A program made the translations under genes and the position numbers. The notes below the pieces were generated by a model that was not told the origin of the DNA, searched no databases, and was given only the letters and a program-made list of their open reading frames with translations. This document shows positions 41,946 through 49,538 of a stretch of DNA of 64,000 nucleotides, one piece after another. The stretch's first letter is position 1. Every line of letters begins with the position of its first letter. The stretch comes from Candidatus Methylobacter oryzae (GTDB lineage Bacteria > Pseudomonadota > Gammaproteobacteria > Methylococcales > Methylomonadaceae). Location of the stretch: NCBI RefSeq assembly GCF_003994235.2, contig NZ_RYFG02000117.1, positions 1 through 64,000 on the forward strand, given 5' to 3'.

Positions 41946-43003
41946 TGAATCGCTCGGTTCTAACGATTAACAGCGGCTCGTCTTCGATCAAGGCGAGCCT
42001 GTTTTCGGCCGACGGTTCGCGGCGTAATTTCCGCTATGAGCATGTACGCGACCAACAGCAAGCGTTCGACCGGCTGTTGCACGATCTGGCCGGTGAACTG
42101 CCGGATCTGGTCGGTCATCGTTTTGTTCACGGCGGCGATATTAGCGATCCGGCAAGGCGGGTTGACGATGCCGAACATGCCCGGCTGCAAGGCTTGGTCC
42201 ATCTCGCTCCGCTGCATTTGCCGGGCAACCTGCTGGGGCTGGATTTGTGCCTGCAACGCTTCGATGCGCCGCAAATCGCCTGCTTCGATACGGCGTTTCA
42301 TACGGCCATGCCCGATTTAGCCAAACGTCTGCCGATTCCTAACGAACTGGGCTTGCGCCGCTTTGGTTTTCACGGGCTGAATTACGCTTATATCGCCAAA
42401 ATGCTTGCAGGATTGTTGGGCGAAGTGGCGTACCGGAAAGTTGTGGTCGCGCATTTGGGCAGCGGCGCCAGCCTTTGCCTGATGGAAAACCTGAAATCGG
42501 TGGACACCTCGATGGGTTACACGCCGGCCGGCGGCATTCCGATGGGCACGCGGAGCGGCGATCTTGATCCCGGCGTGATGCTGGAACTGGCGAAACGATA
42601 CGGTCCCGAAGAATTGAGCGATATGGTATTCCATAAGATGGGGCTGCTGGCTTTGTCCGGAGGAGAAGGTTCGGAAATGAACGAACTGCTTTCCAGCCGC
42701 AGCGAACATGCGCAATTCGCCGTTGAATACTTCTGTCGCCAAGTGCGGGCCGCAATCGGCGGTTTCGCGGCCAAGGCGGGCGGCATCGATGCGCTGGTTT
42801 TTACCGGCGGTATCGGTGAACATGCCGCAGAAATTCGTGAAAAAATCTGCGAACCGTTGACCTTTCTCGGTTTTGCGTTGGACCGGGCGGCTAACCGGTC
42901 CGGGGCAAATATAATCGGCCTTGCCGGTCACAAACCCGTACTGATTATCCCGGCTGATGAGGAAGTCATGATACGCGACCTTTGCCTGGGCGCTTGCCGG
43001 TAA
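41945..43003 (+). CDS. ackA: Acetate kinase
   Basis: Acetate kinase of 352 aa. ASKHA-fold motifs: the first phosphate loop LTINSGSSSIKASLF, GHRFVHGG, FDTAFHTAMPD, RFGFHGLNYAYI, VVAHLGSGASLCLM and VFTGGIGEHAAEIR. It makes ATP and acetate from acetyl phosphate. The start is ATG 41945, overlapping the phosphoketolase stop; a TTG six codons upstream is less likely. At 352 residues it is shorter than the usual 400, with compact loops but no motif missing. Confidence 0.96.
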   Translation: MNRSVLTINSGSSSIKASLFSADGSRRNFRYEHVRDQQQAFDRLLHDLAGELPDLVGHRFVHGGDISDPARRVDDAEHARLQGLVHLAPLHLPGNLLGLDLCLQRFDAPQIACFDTAFHTAMPDLAKRLPIPNELGLRRFGFHGLNYAYIAKMLAGLLGEVAYRKVVVAHLGSGASLCLMENLKSVDTSMGYTPAGGIPMGTRSGDLDPGVMLELAKRYGPEELSDMVFHKMGLLALSGGEGSEMNELLSSRSEHAQFAVEYFCRQVRAAIGGFAAKAGGIDALVFTGGIGEHAAEIREKICEPLTFLGFALDRAANRSGANIIGLAGHKPVLIIPADEEVMIRDLCLGACR

Positions 43004-43190
43004 TCATTTAGATTAGCCACTACTACGGCCGGTTTTTGCCGGCATCGATAACACGGTTATTTTCCGGCCTGTTCGCCAATGCTATCTTCTTCAATGAGTT
43101 TAATGGAGACATTTTTTTGATCATATCGATATTTGCGTATAACACTATGAGCCCTGATAATAAAAATGACAACATCACGAGAGCGCCTTC

Positions 43191-44693
43191 ATGTTAAATA
43201 ATCTTACTATCAAAGCCCGGCTGATCTTAGTTTTAGGGCTTATGTCGCTGCTTGCCATTACATTAGGAACGCTCGGCTTGAACGGCATGAAGAAAAGCAA
43301 TGAAGGATTACACACCGTTTATGTCGACCGCACCGTCCCGGTGGGGCAGTTGAGTGAAATCAAGGCAAAAATACTCGCTAATCGCCTCGCTATCGCCAAT
43401 TCGTTGGCGTTCAAGGAAGAAACTCAGAAAAATGCCGAGCTTGTCAGGCAAAATATTGTCGATATTAACAAAATATGGGATGAGTATATGGCGACCTTCC
43501 TGACTGAGGAAGAAAAAAGGCTGGCCGACCGGTTTGCCCTGGATCGAAAGCGTTTTGTTGCCGAAGGATTAAATCCCGCTACAGAATACCTGCTTGCCGG
43601 GAATATCGAAGCTGCGGAAAAAACTGTTAGAGAGTCTGTACGCCCATTATTCATACCCGTTGGAAAAGGTATCGATGCGCTGGTGCAATTACAGTTGGAT
43701 GTTGCCAAACAGGAATATGAGGCGGCCCAAGTCCGTTATGACGACAGCCGTTTTATTTCAATTGTGCTGCTGGCGGTGGGGCTGCTGTTGTCTGTTTTTA
43801 TCGGCTTTATGTTGGTTCGAGGCATTTCGCGCTCCTTAATGATTATGCAGCAGTTTGCCGAATCTTTGGCGAAAGGCGATTTGACTGCCCGTATTAACCT
43901 CGATCATCACGATGAAATCGGTATTCTGGCTCAATCAATGATAGGAATGTGCAACCAACTGAACGGCGTTGTGCAGCAAGTCCGCAGCAACTCCGACGCC
44001 TTAGGCAGCGCCTCGCAGCAAATCAGCGCAACCGCGCAAGCGATCAGCCAAAGTGCAACCGAACAGGCTTCGGGCGTTGAAGAGACCACAAGTTCTATTG
44101 AAGAGTTGACTGCATCGGTTAAACAAAATTCCGATAATGCCAAAGTCACCAACAGCATGGCAATCAAAGTCGCGGAAGAAGCCAACAGCGGCGGACAGGC
44201 GGTCAAACGCACGGTCGAGGCGATGAAGGAAATCGCCGATAAAATCGGCCTGATTGAAGACATTGCCTATAAAACCAATTTACTGTCTCTGAATGCGGCG
44301 ATTGAGGCGGCGCGAGCCGGCGAGCACGGCAAAGGCTTTACCGTGGTGGCCTCCGAAGTCCGGAAATTGGCGGAAAACAGCCGGGTGACTGCGCAAGAGA
44401 TCAATGGCTTAGCTAAAAACAGCGTCAAGATTGCCGAAGAGGCCGGTAGCTTATTGGAAAAGATGGTGCCGAATATCCAGAAAACCGCAGGCTTGGTCGA
44501 AGACATTACCGCTTCTTCCGAAGAACAGGCGCAAGGTATCGGTCAAATCAGCGATGCGGTTGGACAGCTGGATAAAGCGGCGCAACAAAATGCATCGGGA
44601 TCGGAGCAGCTGGCCGCGACAGCGGAAGAACTGAGCGGCCAAGCCATGCAACTGCAACAGGTGATGGCGTTTTTTAAAATCGATGACCGTTAA
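43191..44693 (+). CDS. Methyl-accepting chemotaxis protein, 4-helix sensor
   Basis: Chemoreceptor of 500 aa. Membrane helix 1 is LILVLGLMSLLAITLGTLGL; the periplasmic part (residues about 35-185) is a four-helix-bundle sensor; membrane helix 2 is FISIVLLAVGLLLSVFIGFML. A HAMP linker follows (GISRSLMIMQQFAESLAKGD), then the signalling domain with tip sequence IEDIAYKTNLLSLNAAIEAA and RAGEHGKGFTVVASEVRKLA. The C-terminus ends FFKIDDR, with no xWxxF tail. The sensor part is closely similar to the periplasmic part of the PAS-chemoreceptor at 49539, so the two may sense related signals. The ligand is unknown. Confidence 0.95.
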   Translation: MLNNLTIKARLILVLGLMSLLAITLGTLGLNGMKKSNEGLHTVYVDRTVPVGQLSEIKAKILANRLAIANSLAFKEETQKNAELVRQNIVDINKIWDEYMATFLTEEEKRLADRFALDRKRFVAEGLNPATEYLLAGNIEAAEKTVRESVRPLFIPVGKGIDALVQLQLDVAKQEYEAAQVRYDDSRFISIVLLAVGLLLSVFIGFMLVRGISRSLMIMQQFAESLAKGDLTARINLDHHDEIGILAQSMIGMCNQLNGVVQQVRSNSDALGSASQQISATAQAISQSATEQASGVEETTSSIEELTASVKQNSDNAKVTNSMAIKVAEEANSGGQAVKRTVEAMKEIADKIGLIEDIAYKTNLLSLNAAIEAARAGEHGKGFTVVASEVRKLAENSRVTAQEINGLAKNSVKIAEEAGSLLEKMVPNIQKTAGLVEDITASSEEQAQGIGQISDAVGQLDKAAQQNASGSEQLAATAEELSGQAMQLQQVMAFFKIDDR

Positions 44694-44698
44694 CCGGG

Positions 44699-45490
44699 CT
44701 ACAAATGTTCAAACAGTAAAGCTACTTCTTCACAGCTGATAATATTTTTATCGCTATTGAGAATATAGTTGGCTAGTTTAGTAATTGCCGCCCAGTTTGC
44801 CCGGTCAGTTACGAAATTAAACGCTGCGTTGAACAGCTCAGCCAATTTTTCGCCCTGCTGCTGTTTGCAGGCGGAGAAACATTGTAAATATTTATAGACA
44901 AGTTCAAGGTCGGAACTGCCGCCATAGTTTTTTAATGCTTCAAGGCCGACTAATTTTTGGCTAAACAGCTCACCATCGGCCTCGGCAATATATTTAGCTT
45001 CGGCCAGCGGACCGATTAGCAGGTTAATAATATCCACTTCAAAGGCGGTCATATAATCCTTTGTTAAAGGCGTTACGCCGTCATTGCGATCTATAGCTTT
45101 ATCGGTTAGGGCCTCGGTAGAAGAAGGCAGCGATTTGATTGACCGTCCTCCTTTCACTTTCGCAACACACTCATTTTGTTCGACTTGATAAACCATGATA
45201 GCTTCTTCCGACTCTCCATTTAAATCTTTGAACATAATTTGAAAAAAGACCGGAGGAAGATTTCTGGCTTTATTATTTAAATAAATTCCCGCAGCATGCC
45301 CAGCCTCGTGAAAGGCGATACATCGCTTATACCCAGAGGACATAAGTTTCGTTTGAGCGGACAAGCCGCTCAACTCAGCTTTATACCCAAAGGGCATAAG
45401 TTTCGTTTGAGCAGACAAGCTGCTCAACTCAGCTTTATATTCTAACAATTCATCCTGGCTGGAATTATTAAATAGCTTGTTACGTTTCAT
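44699..45490 (-). CDS. M41-like HEAGH protein with repeat-derived insertion
   Basis: Protein of 263 aa. Residues near 60 read CIAFHEAGHAAGIYLNNKA, an HExxH zinc-site of the FtsH-type peptidase group, but the AAA ATPase domain is absent. Later blocks NLLIGPLAEAKYIAEADG and NYGGSSDLELVYKYL are shared with the paralogue at 61124. Residues about 18-53 are two tandem 18-residue copies of YKAELS(S/G)LSAQTKLM, which are translations of the palindromic repeat at 45326-45438; the paralogue lacks them. It converges on the chemoreceptor gene with 5 nt between the stop codons. Proteolytic activity is inferred from the motif only. Confidence 0.8.
   Translation of the reverse strand: MKRNKLFNNSSQDELLEYKAELSSLSAQTKLMPFGYKAELSGLSAQTKLMSSGYKRCIAFHEAGHAAGIYLNNKARNLPPVFFQIMFKDLNGESEEAIMVYQVEQNECVAKVKGGRSIKSLPSSTEALTDKAIDRNDGVTPLTKDYMTAFEVDIINLLIGPLAEAKYIAEADGELFSQKLVGLEALKNYGGSSDLELVYKYLQCFSACKQQQGEKLAELFNAAFNFVTDRANWAAITKLANYILNSDKNIISCEEVALLFEHL
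45326..45438 (-). repeat. KGI-type palindromic repeat inside a coding region
   Basis: Two tandem units, period 54 nt, of the sequence found intergenically at 39232 and 9960. Here the period is a multiple of three and the array is read in frame by the M41-like gene. The second unit keeps the intergenic consensus (TTTATACCCAAAGGGCATAAG); the first has two changes in the small palindrome. Confidence 0.92.
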
Positions 45491-45619
45491 GTCGAATACC
45501 GTTTTTTGAATATATTGTTTGAGAAATGCTCAATTTTTGAACGCCCATAGCACCAGAATAAAAGATTTTTATTACATGAATATTTCCATATAGAGCAAAA
45601 AAATAGCTGGAAACTCCGG

Positions 45620-48130
45620 CTACCTGGGTTTTACCGGCTGCGGATCCAGTTTCCAGATTTCACGGTTGTATTCGCTAATCGTCCTGTCGGTAGAGAATTT
45701 ACCGCTGCTCGCACAGTTCAAAATACTCATTTTGGTCCAATGGTCTTGATCCCGATAAGCGTCTTCGACGCGTTTTTGGGTATCGATATAACTTCTGAAA
45801 TCGGCAACCGTCATCCACGGATCGTGCGGGCTTTTTATCGAGTTGATCAGGTCGTCGAAAATGCCCGGCTCGAACTGGTTGAAATAGCCGGACTCCAGTA
45901 AATGCATGACTTGCTGTAAGTCTTCGTCCTGGTTGATGATTTCAACTGGATCGTAGTGTGCTTTTTTGGCTTCGATTTGCTGTTCGGTCAAACCGAACAA
46001 AAAGAAGTTTTCATCGCCGACTTGTTCGCGGATTTCAATGTTGGCGCCATCCAGCGTGCCGATAGTAATCGCGCCGTTCATCATCAGTTTCATGTTGCCT
46101 GTGCCCGATGCTTCCTTACCGGCTGTGGATATTTGTTCGGACAAATCGGCGCCTGGGCAGATTTTCTCCATCGCTGAAACGCGGTAATCCGGCAAGAATA
46201 GCAGCGTTAGTTTATCGCCGACTTCAGGGTCGGAATTAATAATATTCGAGACGTTATTGATCAGTTTGATGGTCTTTTTCGCCATGCGGTAACCGGGAGC
46301 CGCTTTGCCGCCGATGAGCACGCATCTTGGCACCCGGTCCGCGTCGCCTTTTTTAATGCAGTTATAAAGATGAATCACATGCAAGACATTCAGCAACTGG
46401 CGTTTGTATTCGTGAATTCGCTTGACCTGTACATCGAACAGGGCCTCGACATTCAAATGCAGTTCGCTATCGTGTTTGCGCTTTTTATAGTCGATCAATC
46501 GCTGTTTTGCGGCTTGTTTGATTGTGCGCCAGCGTTGCCGGAATTGCGCGTTGTCAGCGTAAGGTTGCAGTTTTTTCAGTTCCGACAAATCGGTGATCCA
46601 CTTATCGCCTATCGTTTCCGTTATCAGGCCCGCTAATTCCGGGTTGCAACCGGCCAGCCAGCGCCGCGGCGTCACGCCGTTGGTTTTGTTGTTGAATTTA
46701 TGCGGCCATAAGTCGTAAAAATCCTTGAATAAATCGTGTTGCAATAATTGCGAATGCAACTGGGCAACGCCGTTTACCGAAAAACTGCCGGCTATCGCCA
46801 GATGGGCCATTCTTACCCGTTGCTGGTCGCCTTCTTCGATGATAGACATCCGGCTTAAACGTTCGTTATCGGCGGGCCAGTGCATCGCAACTTCAGCCAT
46901 GAAGCGGGCGTTGATTTCAAAAATAATTTCCATCAGTCGCGGCAATAAGCGCTGCATCAAGCTGACCGGCCATTTTTCCAGAGCTTCGGGCAGCAAGGTG
47001 TGGTTCGTGTAAGCCATCGTGTTTTTGGTAATCGCCCAAGCTTGGTCCCAAGCCAAGCCGTGCACGTCCATCAGCAGGCGCATCAATTCGGCAATCGCAA
47101 TGCTCGGATGGGTGTCGTTTAACTGGAAGCAGTTTTTTTCGGCAAAGCGGCTGAAATCGTGGCCGTGGACGCCGCCGACCCAGTGCGCAAGCACGTCCTG
47201 CAAACTGGCGGAAGCCAGGAAATATTGTTGCCGTAATCTGAGCTCTTTGCCGTTTTCGTTGGCGTCGTTAGGGTAGAGCACCATCGTGATATTTTCGGCG
47301 GTATTTTTTGCCGCGACCGCTTCGGCGTAATCGCCGGCGTTAAATTCGTCCAGGTTGAATTCTTCGGTGGCGACCGCTTTCCACAGCCGCAGCGAATTGA
47401 CGGTGCCGTTTTGGTAACCGGGTATCGGCGTATCGAAAGGCACGGCCAACACATTGCTGGTGGACATCCAGCAGTGTCGTTGGATGCCGTTTTCATCGGT
47501 TTGGATTTCGGTATGGCCGCCGAACTTGATCGAATGCGAATATTCGAGCCGCTCGATTTCCCAGACATTGCCGTGGCGCAGCCAATGGTCGGGCTTTTCG
47601 ACCTGTTCGCCGTTGACGATCGTTTGCGTAAACATGCCGTATTCGTAACGTAAGCCGTAACCGATCACCGGCAACTGCAAGGTTGCGCAACTGTCGATAA
47701 AGCAGGCGGCAAGGCGGCCAAGGCCGCCATTGCCGAGTCCTGCATCCTGCTCGCTGCTGATTAATTCCTCGATGGCTATGCCGAGATCGTACATGGCTTG
47801 GGTAACCGTATCGGTGACGCCCAGATTCAGCATCGCGTTGCTCAAACTCCGCCCCATCAGGAATTCCATCGACAGATAATAGCCGCGCCGGCAATCATTG
47901 CTTTTGTAAGTGTGATGGGTGTTTTTCCAACGCTCCATCAAGCGGTCGCGAATCGCCTGGGATAAGGCTTCTCCGGCATAGTAAGGCGAGCGGCAGTTTT
48001 CATCCCTGCCCAATAGATGAACGTAGTATTGTTTAAAGTCATCGATAAAATCCGATTTTTTCCTGCCCTGTTCCGGGAGTTTGGTGATGGATGGTTTGGG
48101 CTTGCTGATAACAAATTTGTTGCTGGGCAT
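45620..48130 (-). CDS. glgP: Glycogen phosphorylase
   Basis: PLP-dependent alpha-glucan phosphorylase of 836 aa, the usual length. It releases glucose 1-phosphate from glycogen. Motifs: RRGYYLSMEFLMGRSLSNAM, DAGLGNGGLGRLAACFIDSC, VLIGGKAAPGYRMAKKTIKL and EASGTGNMKLMMNGAITIGT, which contains the PLP lysine region. The start follows CAGGATTAAATA. It stands alone between the M41-like gene and the EAL gene, without other glycogen genes. It may feed sugar phosphates to the phosphoketolase route. Confidence 0.97.
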   Translation of the reverse strand: MPSNKFVISKPKPSITKLPEQGRKKSDFIDDFKQYYVHLLGRDENCRSPYYAGEALSQAIRDRLMERWKNTHHTYKSNDCRRGYYLSMEFLMGRSLSNAMLNLGVTDTVTQAMYDLGIAIEELISSEQDAGLGNGGLGRLAACFIDSCATLQLPVIGYGLRYEYGMFTQTIVNGEQVEKPDHWLRHGNVWEIERLEYSHSIKFGGHTEIQTDENGIQRHCWMSTSNVLAVPFDTPIPGYQNGTVNSLRLWKAVATEEFNLDEFNAGDYAEAVAAKNTAENITMVLYPNDANENGKELRLRQQYFLASASLQDVLAHWVGGVHGHDFSRFAEKNCFQLNDTHPSIAIAELMRLLMDVHGLAWDQAWAITKNTMAYTNHTLLPEALEKWPVSLMQRLLPRLMEIIFEINARFMAEVAMHWPADNERLSRMSIIEEGDQQRVRMAHLAIAGSFSVNGVAQLHSQLLQHDLFKDFYDLWPHKFNNKTNGVTPRRWLAGCNPELAGLITETIGDKWITDLSELKKLQPYADNAQFRQRWRTIKQAAKQRLIDYKKRKHDSELHLNVEALFDVQVKRIHEYKRQLLNVLHVIHLYNCIKKGDADRVPRCVLIGGKAAPGYRMAKKTIKLINNVSNIINSDPEVGDKLTLLFLPDYRVSAMEKICPGADLSEQISTAGKEASGTGNMKLMMNGAITIGTLDGANIEIREQVGDENFFLFGLTEQQIEAKKAHYDPVEIINQDEDLQQVMHLLESGYFNQFEPGIFDDLINSIKSPHDPWMTVADFRSYIDTQKRVEDAYRDQDHWTKMSILNCASSGKFSTDRTISEYNREIWKLDPQPVKPR

Positions 48131-48234
48131 TATTTAATCCTGAAATAAATTGACGGTTCTTCCCGTTCCACCCGGTGAGCGGAACGAGAAAGAACCTCAT
48201 CGTTAATAATTGAAGAGTTTTAGTAACTGGAATG

Positions 48235-48345
48235 GAACAGAGATGACACGGATTAAACGGATCATCACGGATTTTAAAAGCATAAACAAACCGGGTTCTA
48301 ACTAAAAATCCGTGTGAATCGGTTCCATCCGTGTTCCATTAAGCA
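48235..48345. repeat. Imperfect inverted repeat of ATCCGTG type
   Basis: The left part (GACACGGATTAAACGGATCA, then CACGGATTTT) is partly complementary to the right part (AAAATCCGTGTGAATCGGTT, then ATCCGTGTTCC). Similar phrases occur as dispersed intergenic repeats. It lies between the glgP start and the EAL gene end and has no coding potential. Confidence 0.5.
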
Positions 48346-48367
48346 TGCGCTGAATAGTTACGAAATT

Positions 48368-49537
48368 TTATAACGCGGGTACTTCTAAGTTTTGGTCGTT
48401 CTGCGAGTTTTGATGAATCAGCCGTTCGAACTCGCTCAACGGCATCGGTTTGCCGAACAGAAAGCCTTGGTAGGCTGAACATTCGAAGTCTTTCAAACAA
48501 TTAAATTGTTGTTCGGTTTCCACTCCTCCTGAAACCACATTGATTCCCAAATTTTTGCTCATGTCGACGATGGCTTTTACGATCAGTGCATCGGAATTAT
48601 CAATGACAATGTCGCGCATCAGGAACTGATCGATTTTTAGCTGATCGATAGGAAGTTTCTTTAAATGGCTCAATGAAGAATAGCCGGTGCCGAAATTATC
48701 CATTGAGAACCCGATGCCGAGCGATTTGAGTCGCTCCATTTTTTCGATGGTGCCGGTGATGTCGTGCAGCATCAGGCTTTCTGTCAGTTCCAGTTTAAGC
48801 AGGGCAGGGTTAATGCCGCTCTTTTTCAGGAGATGGTGCAATTGTTCGATAAATTCCGGATGATTGAATTGGCTGGAACTGATGTTGACGGCGATCGACA
48901 GATCTTTTGTACGCGGGTCGTTTTGCCAGCGTTTAAGTTGTTTACACGCCGTTTTTAATACCCATATGCCTATCGGCAAAATCAGGCCGGTCTGTTCCGC
49001 TATCGGGATGAACTGATCGGCTGCAACCAGCCCGAATTTAGGATGTTTCCAACGTAACAGGGCTTCCGCGCCAAGCATTTGGCGATTTTTGTCCACCTGG
49101 ATCTGATAGTAAAGCTTCAGTTGCCGCTTTTCCAAGGCCAGGTTTAGCTCCGATTCCAACGAAATCTCTTTATCATGGCCGGTATTCATCTTTTGTAGCG
49201 TCATGGTTAGCGATACATTGGTTTTACCGTACCAGTTAAGATCGTGTTGTTTAAAAAGGTTTTTGGTCATTCTATCGGTGATCAACTTGCGTCCTTCCTT
49301 ATTCTTCAGCAGGACGGTATCCGGAATCGAATCGATCAGGCAAGTCAGTTGCGTACTAAAAACATGAAGTTTTCCGATGCTGTTTTGCAATGCTCGCAGA
49401 GTCTGGATTTTATTTTTGCGTAAGGCGCGCTGATCTTCTTTGGCGCGGACTACTGCTTTCTTCAGTTTTTTAGACATAACTTTTTCGTCAGTAACAGTGT
49501 TGTCGTCAATGGTTTGTGTGGCATAACTCGTTTTCAT
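48368..49537 (-). CDS. EAL-domain protein with degraded active site
   Basis: Protein of 389 aa: a basic N-terminal region (residues about 20-45, KKLKKAVVRAKEDQRALRK), a middle segment of unknown type, and an EAL domain from about 145. EAL enzymes hydrolyse cyclic di-GMP. Retained are GAEALLRW, VNISSSQF, ELTES and LKID. Changed are the DDFG motif (MDNFGTGYSS) and the AEGVE motif (VSGGVETEQQ), so a metal ligand and the conserved Glu are lost. It is probably inactive and may act as a c-di-GMP or protein-binding module. The start is ATG 49537, one base from the stop of the chemoreceptor upstream; the ribosome site is inside that gene's last codons. An in-frame upstream extension overlaps the chemoreceptor and is unlikely. 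Confidence 0.87.
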   Translation of the reverse strand: MKTSYATQTIDDNTVTDEKVMSKKLKKAVVRAKEDQRALRKNKIQTLRALQNSIGKLHVFSTQLTCLIDSIPDTVLLKNKEGRKLITDRMTKNLFKQHDLNWYGKTNVSLTMTLQKMNTGHDKEISLESELNLALEKRQLKLYYQIQVDKNRQMLGAEALLRWKHPKFGLVAADQFIPIAEQTGLILPIGIWVLKTACKQLKRWQNDPRTKDLSIAVNISSSQFNHPEFIEQLHHLLKKSGINPALLKLELTESLMLHDITGTIEKMERLKSLGIGFSMDNFGTGYSSLSHLKKLPIDQLKIDQFLMRDIVIDNSDALIVKAIVDMSKNLGINVVSGGVETEQQFNCLKDFECSAYQGFLFGKPMPLSEFERLIHQNSQNDQNLEVPAL

Positions 49538-49538
49538 T

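Noticed and set aside
43004-43060. Possible terminator after ackA (GGCCGGTTTTTGCCGGC)
   Set aside because: The stem is short and no T-run follows, so I could not support it as a terminator.
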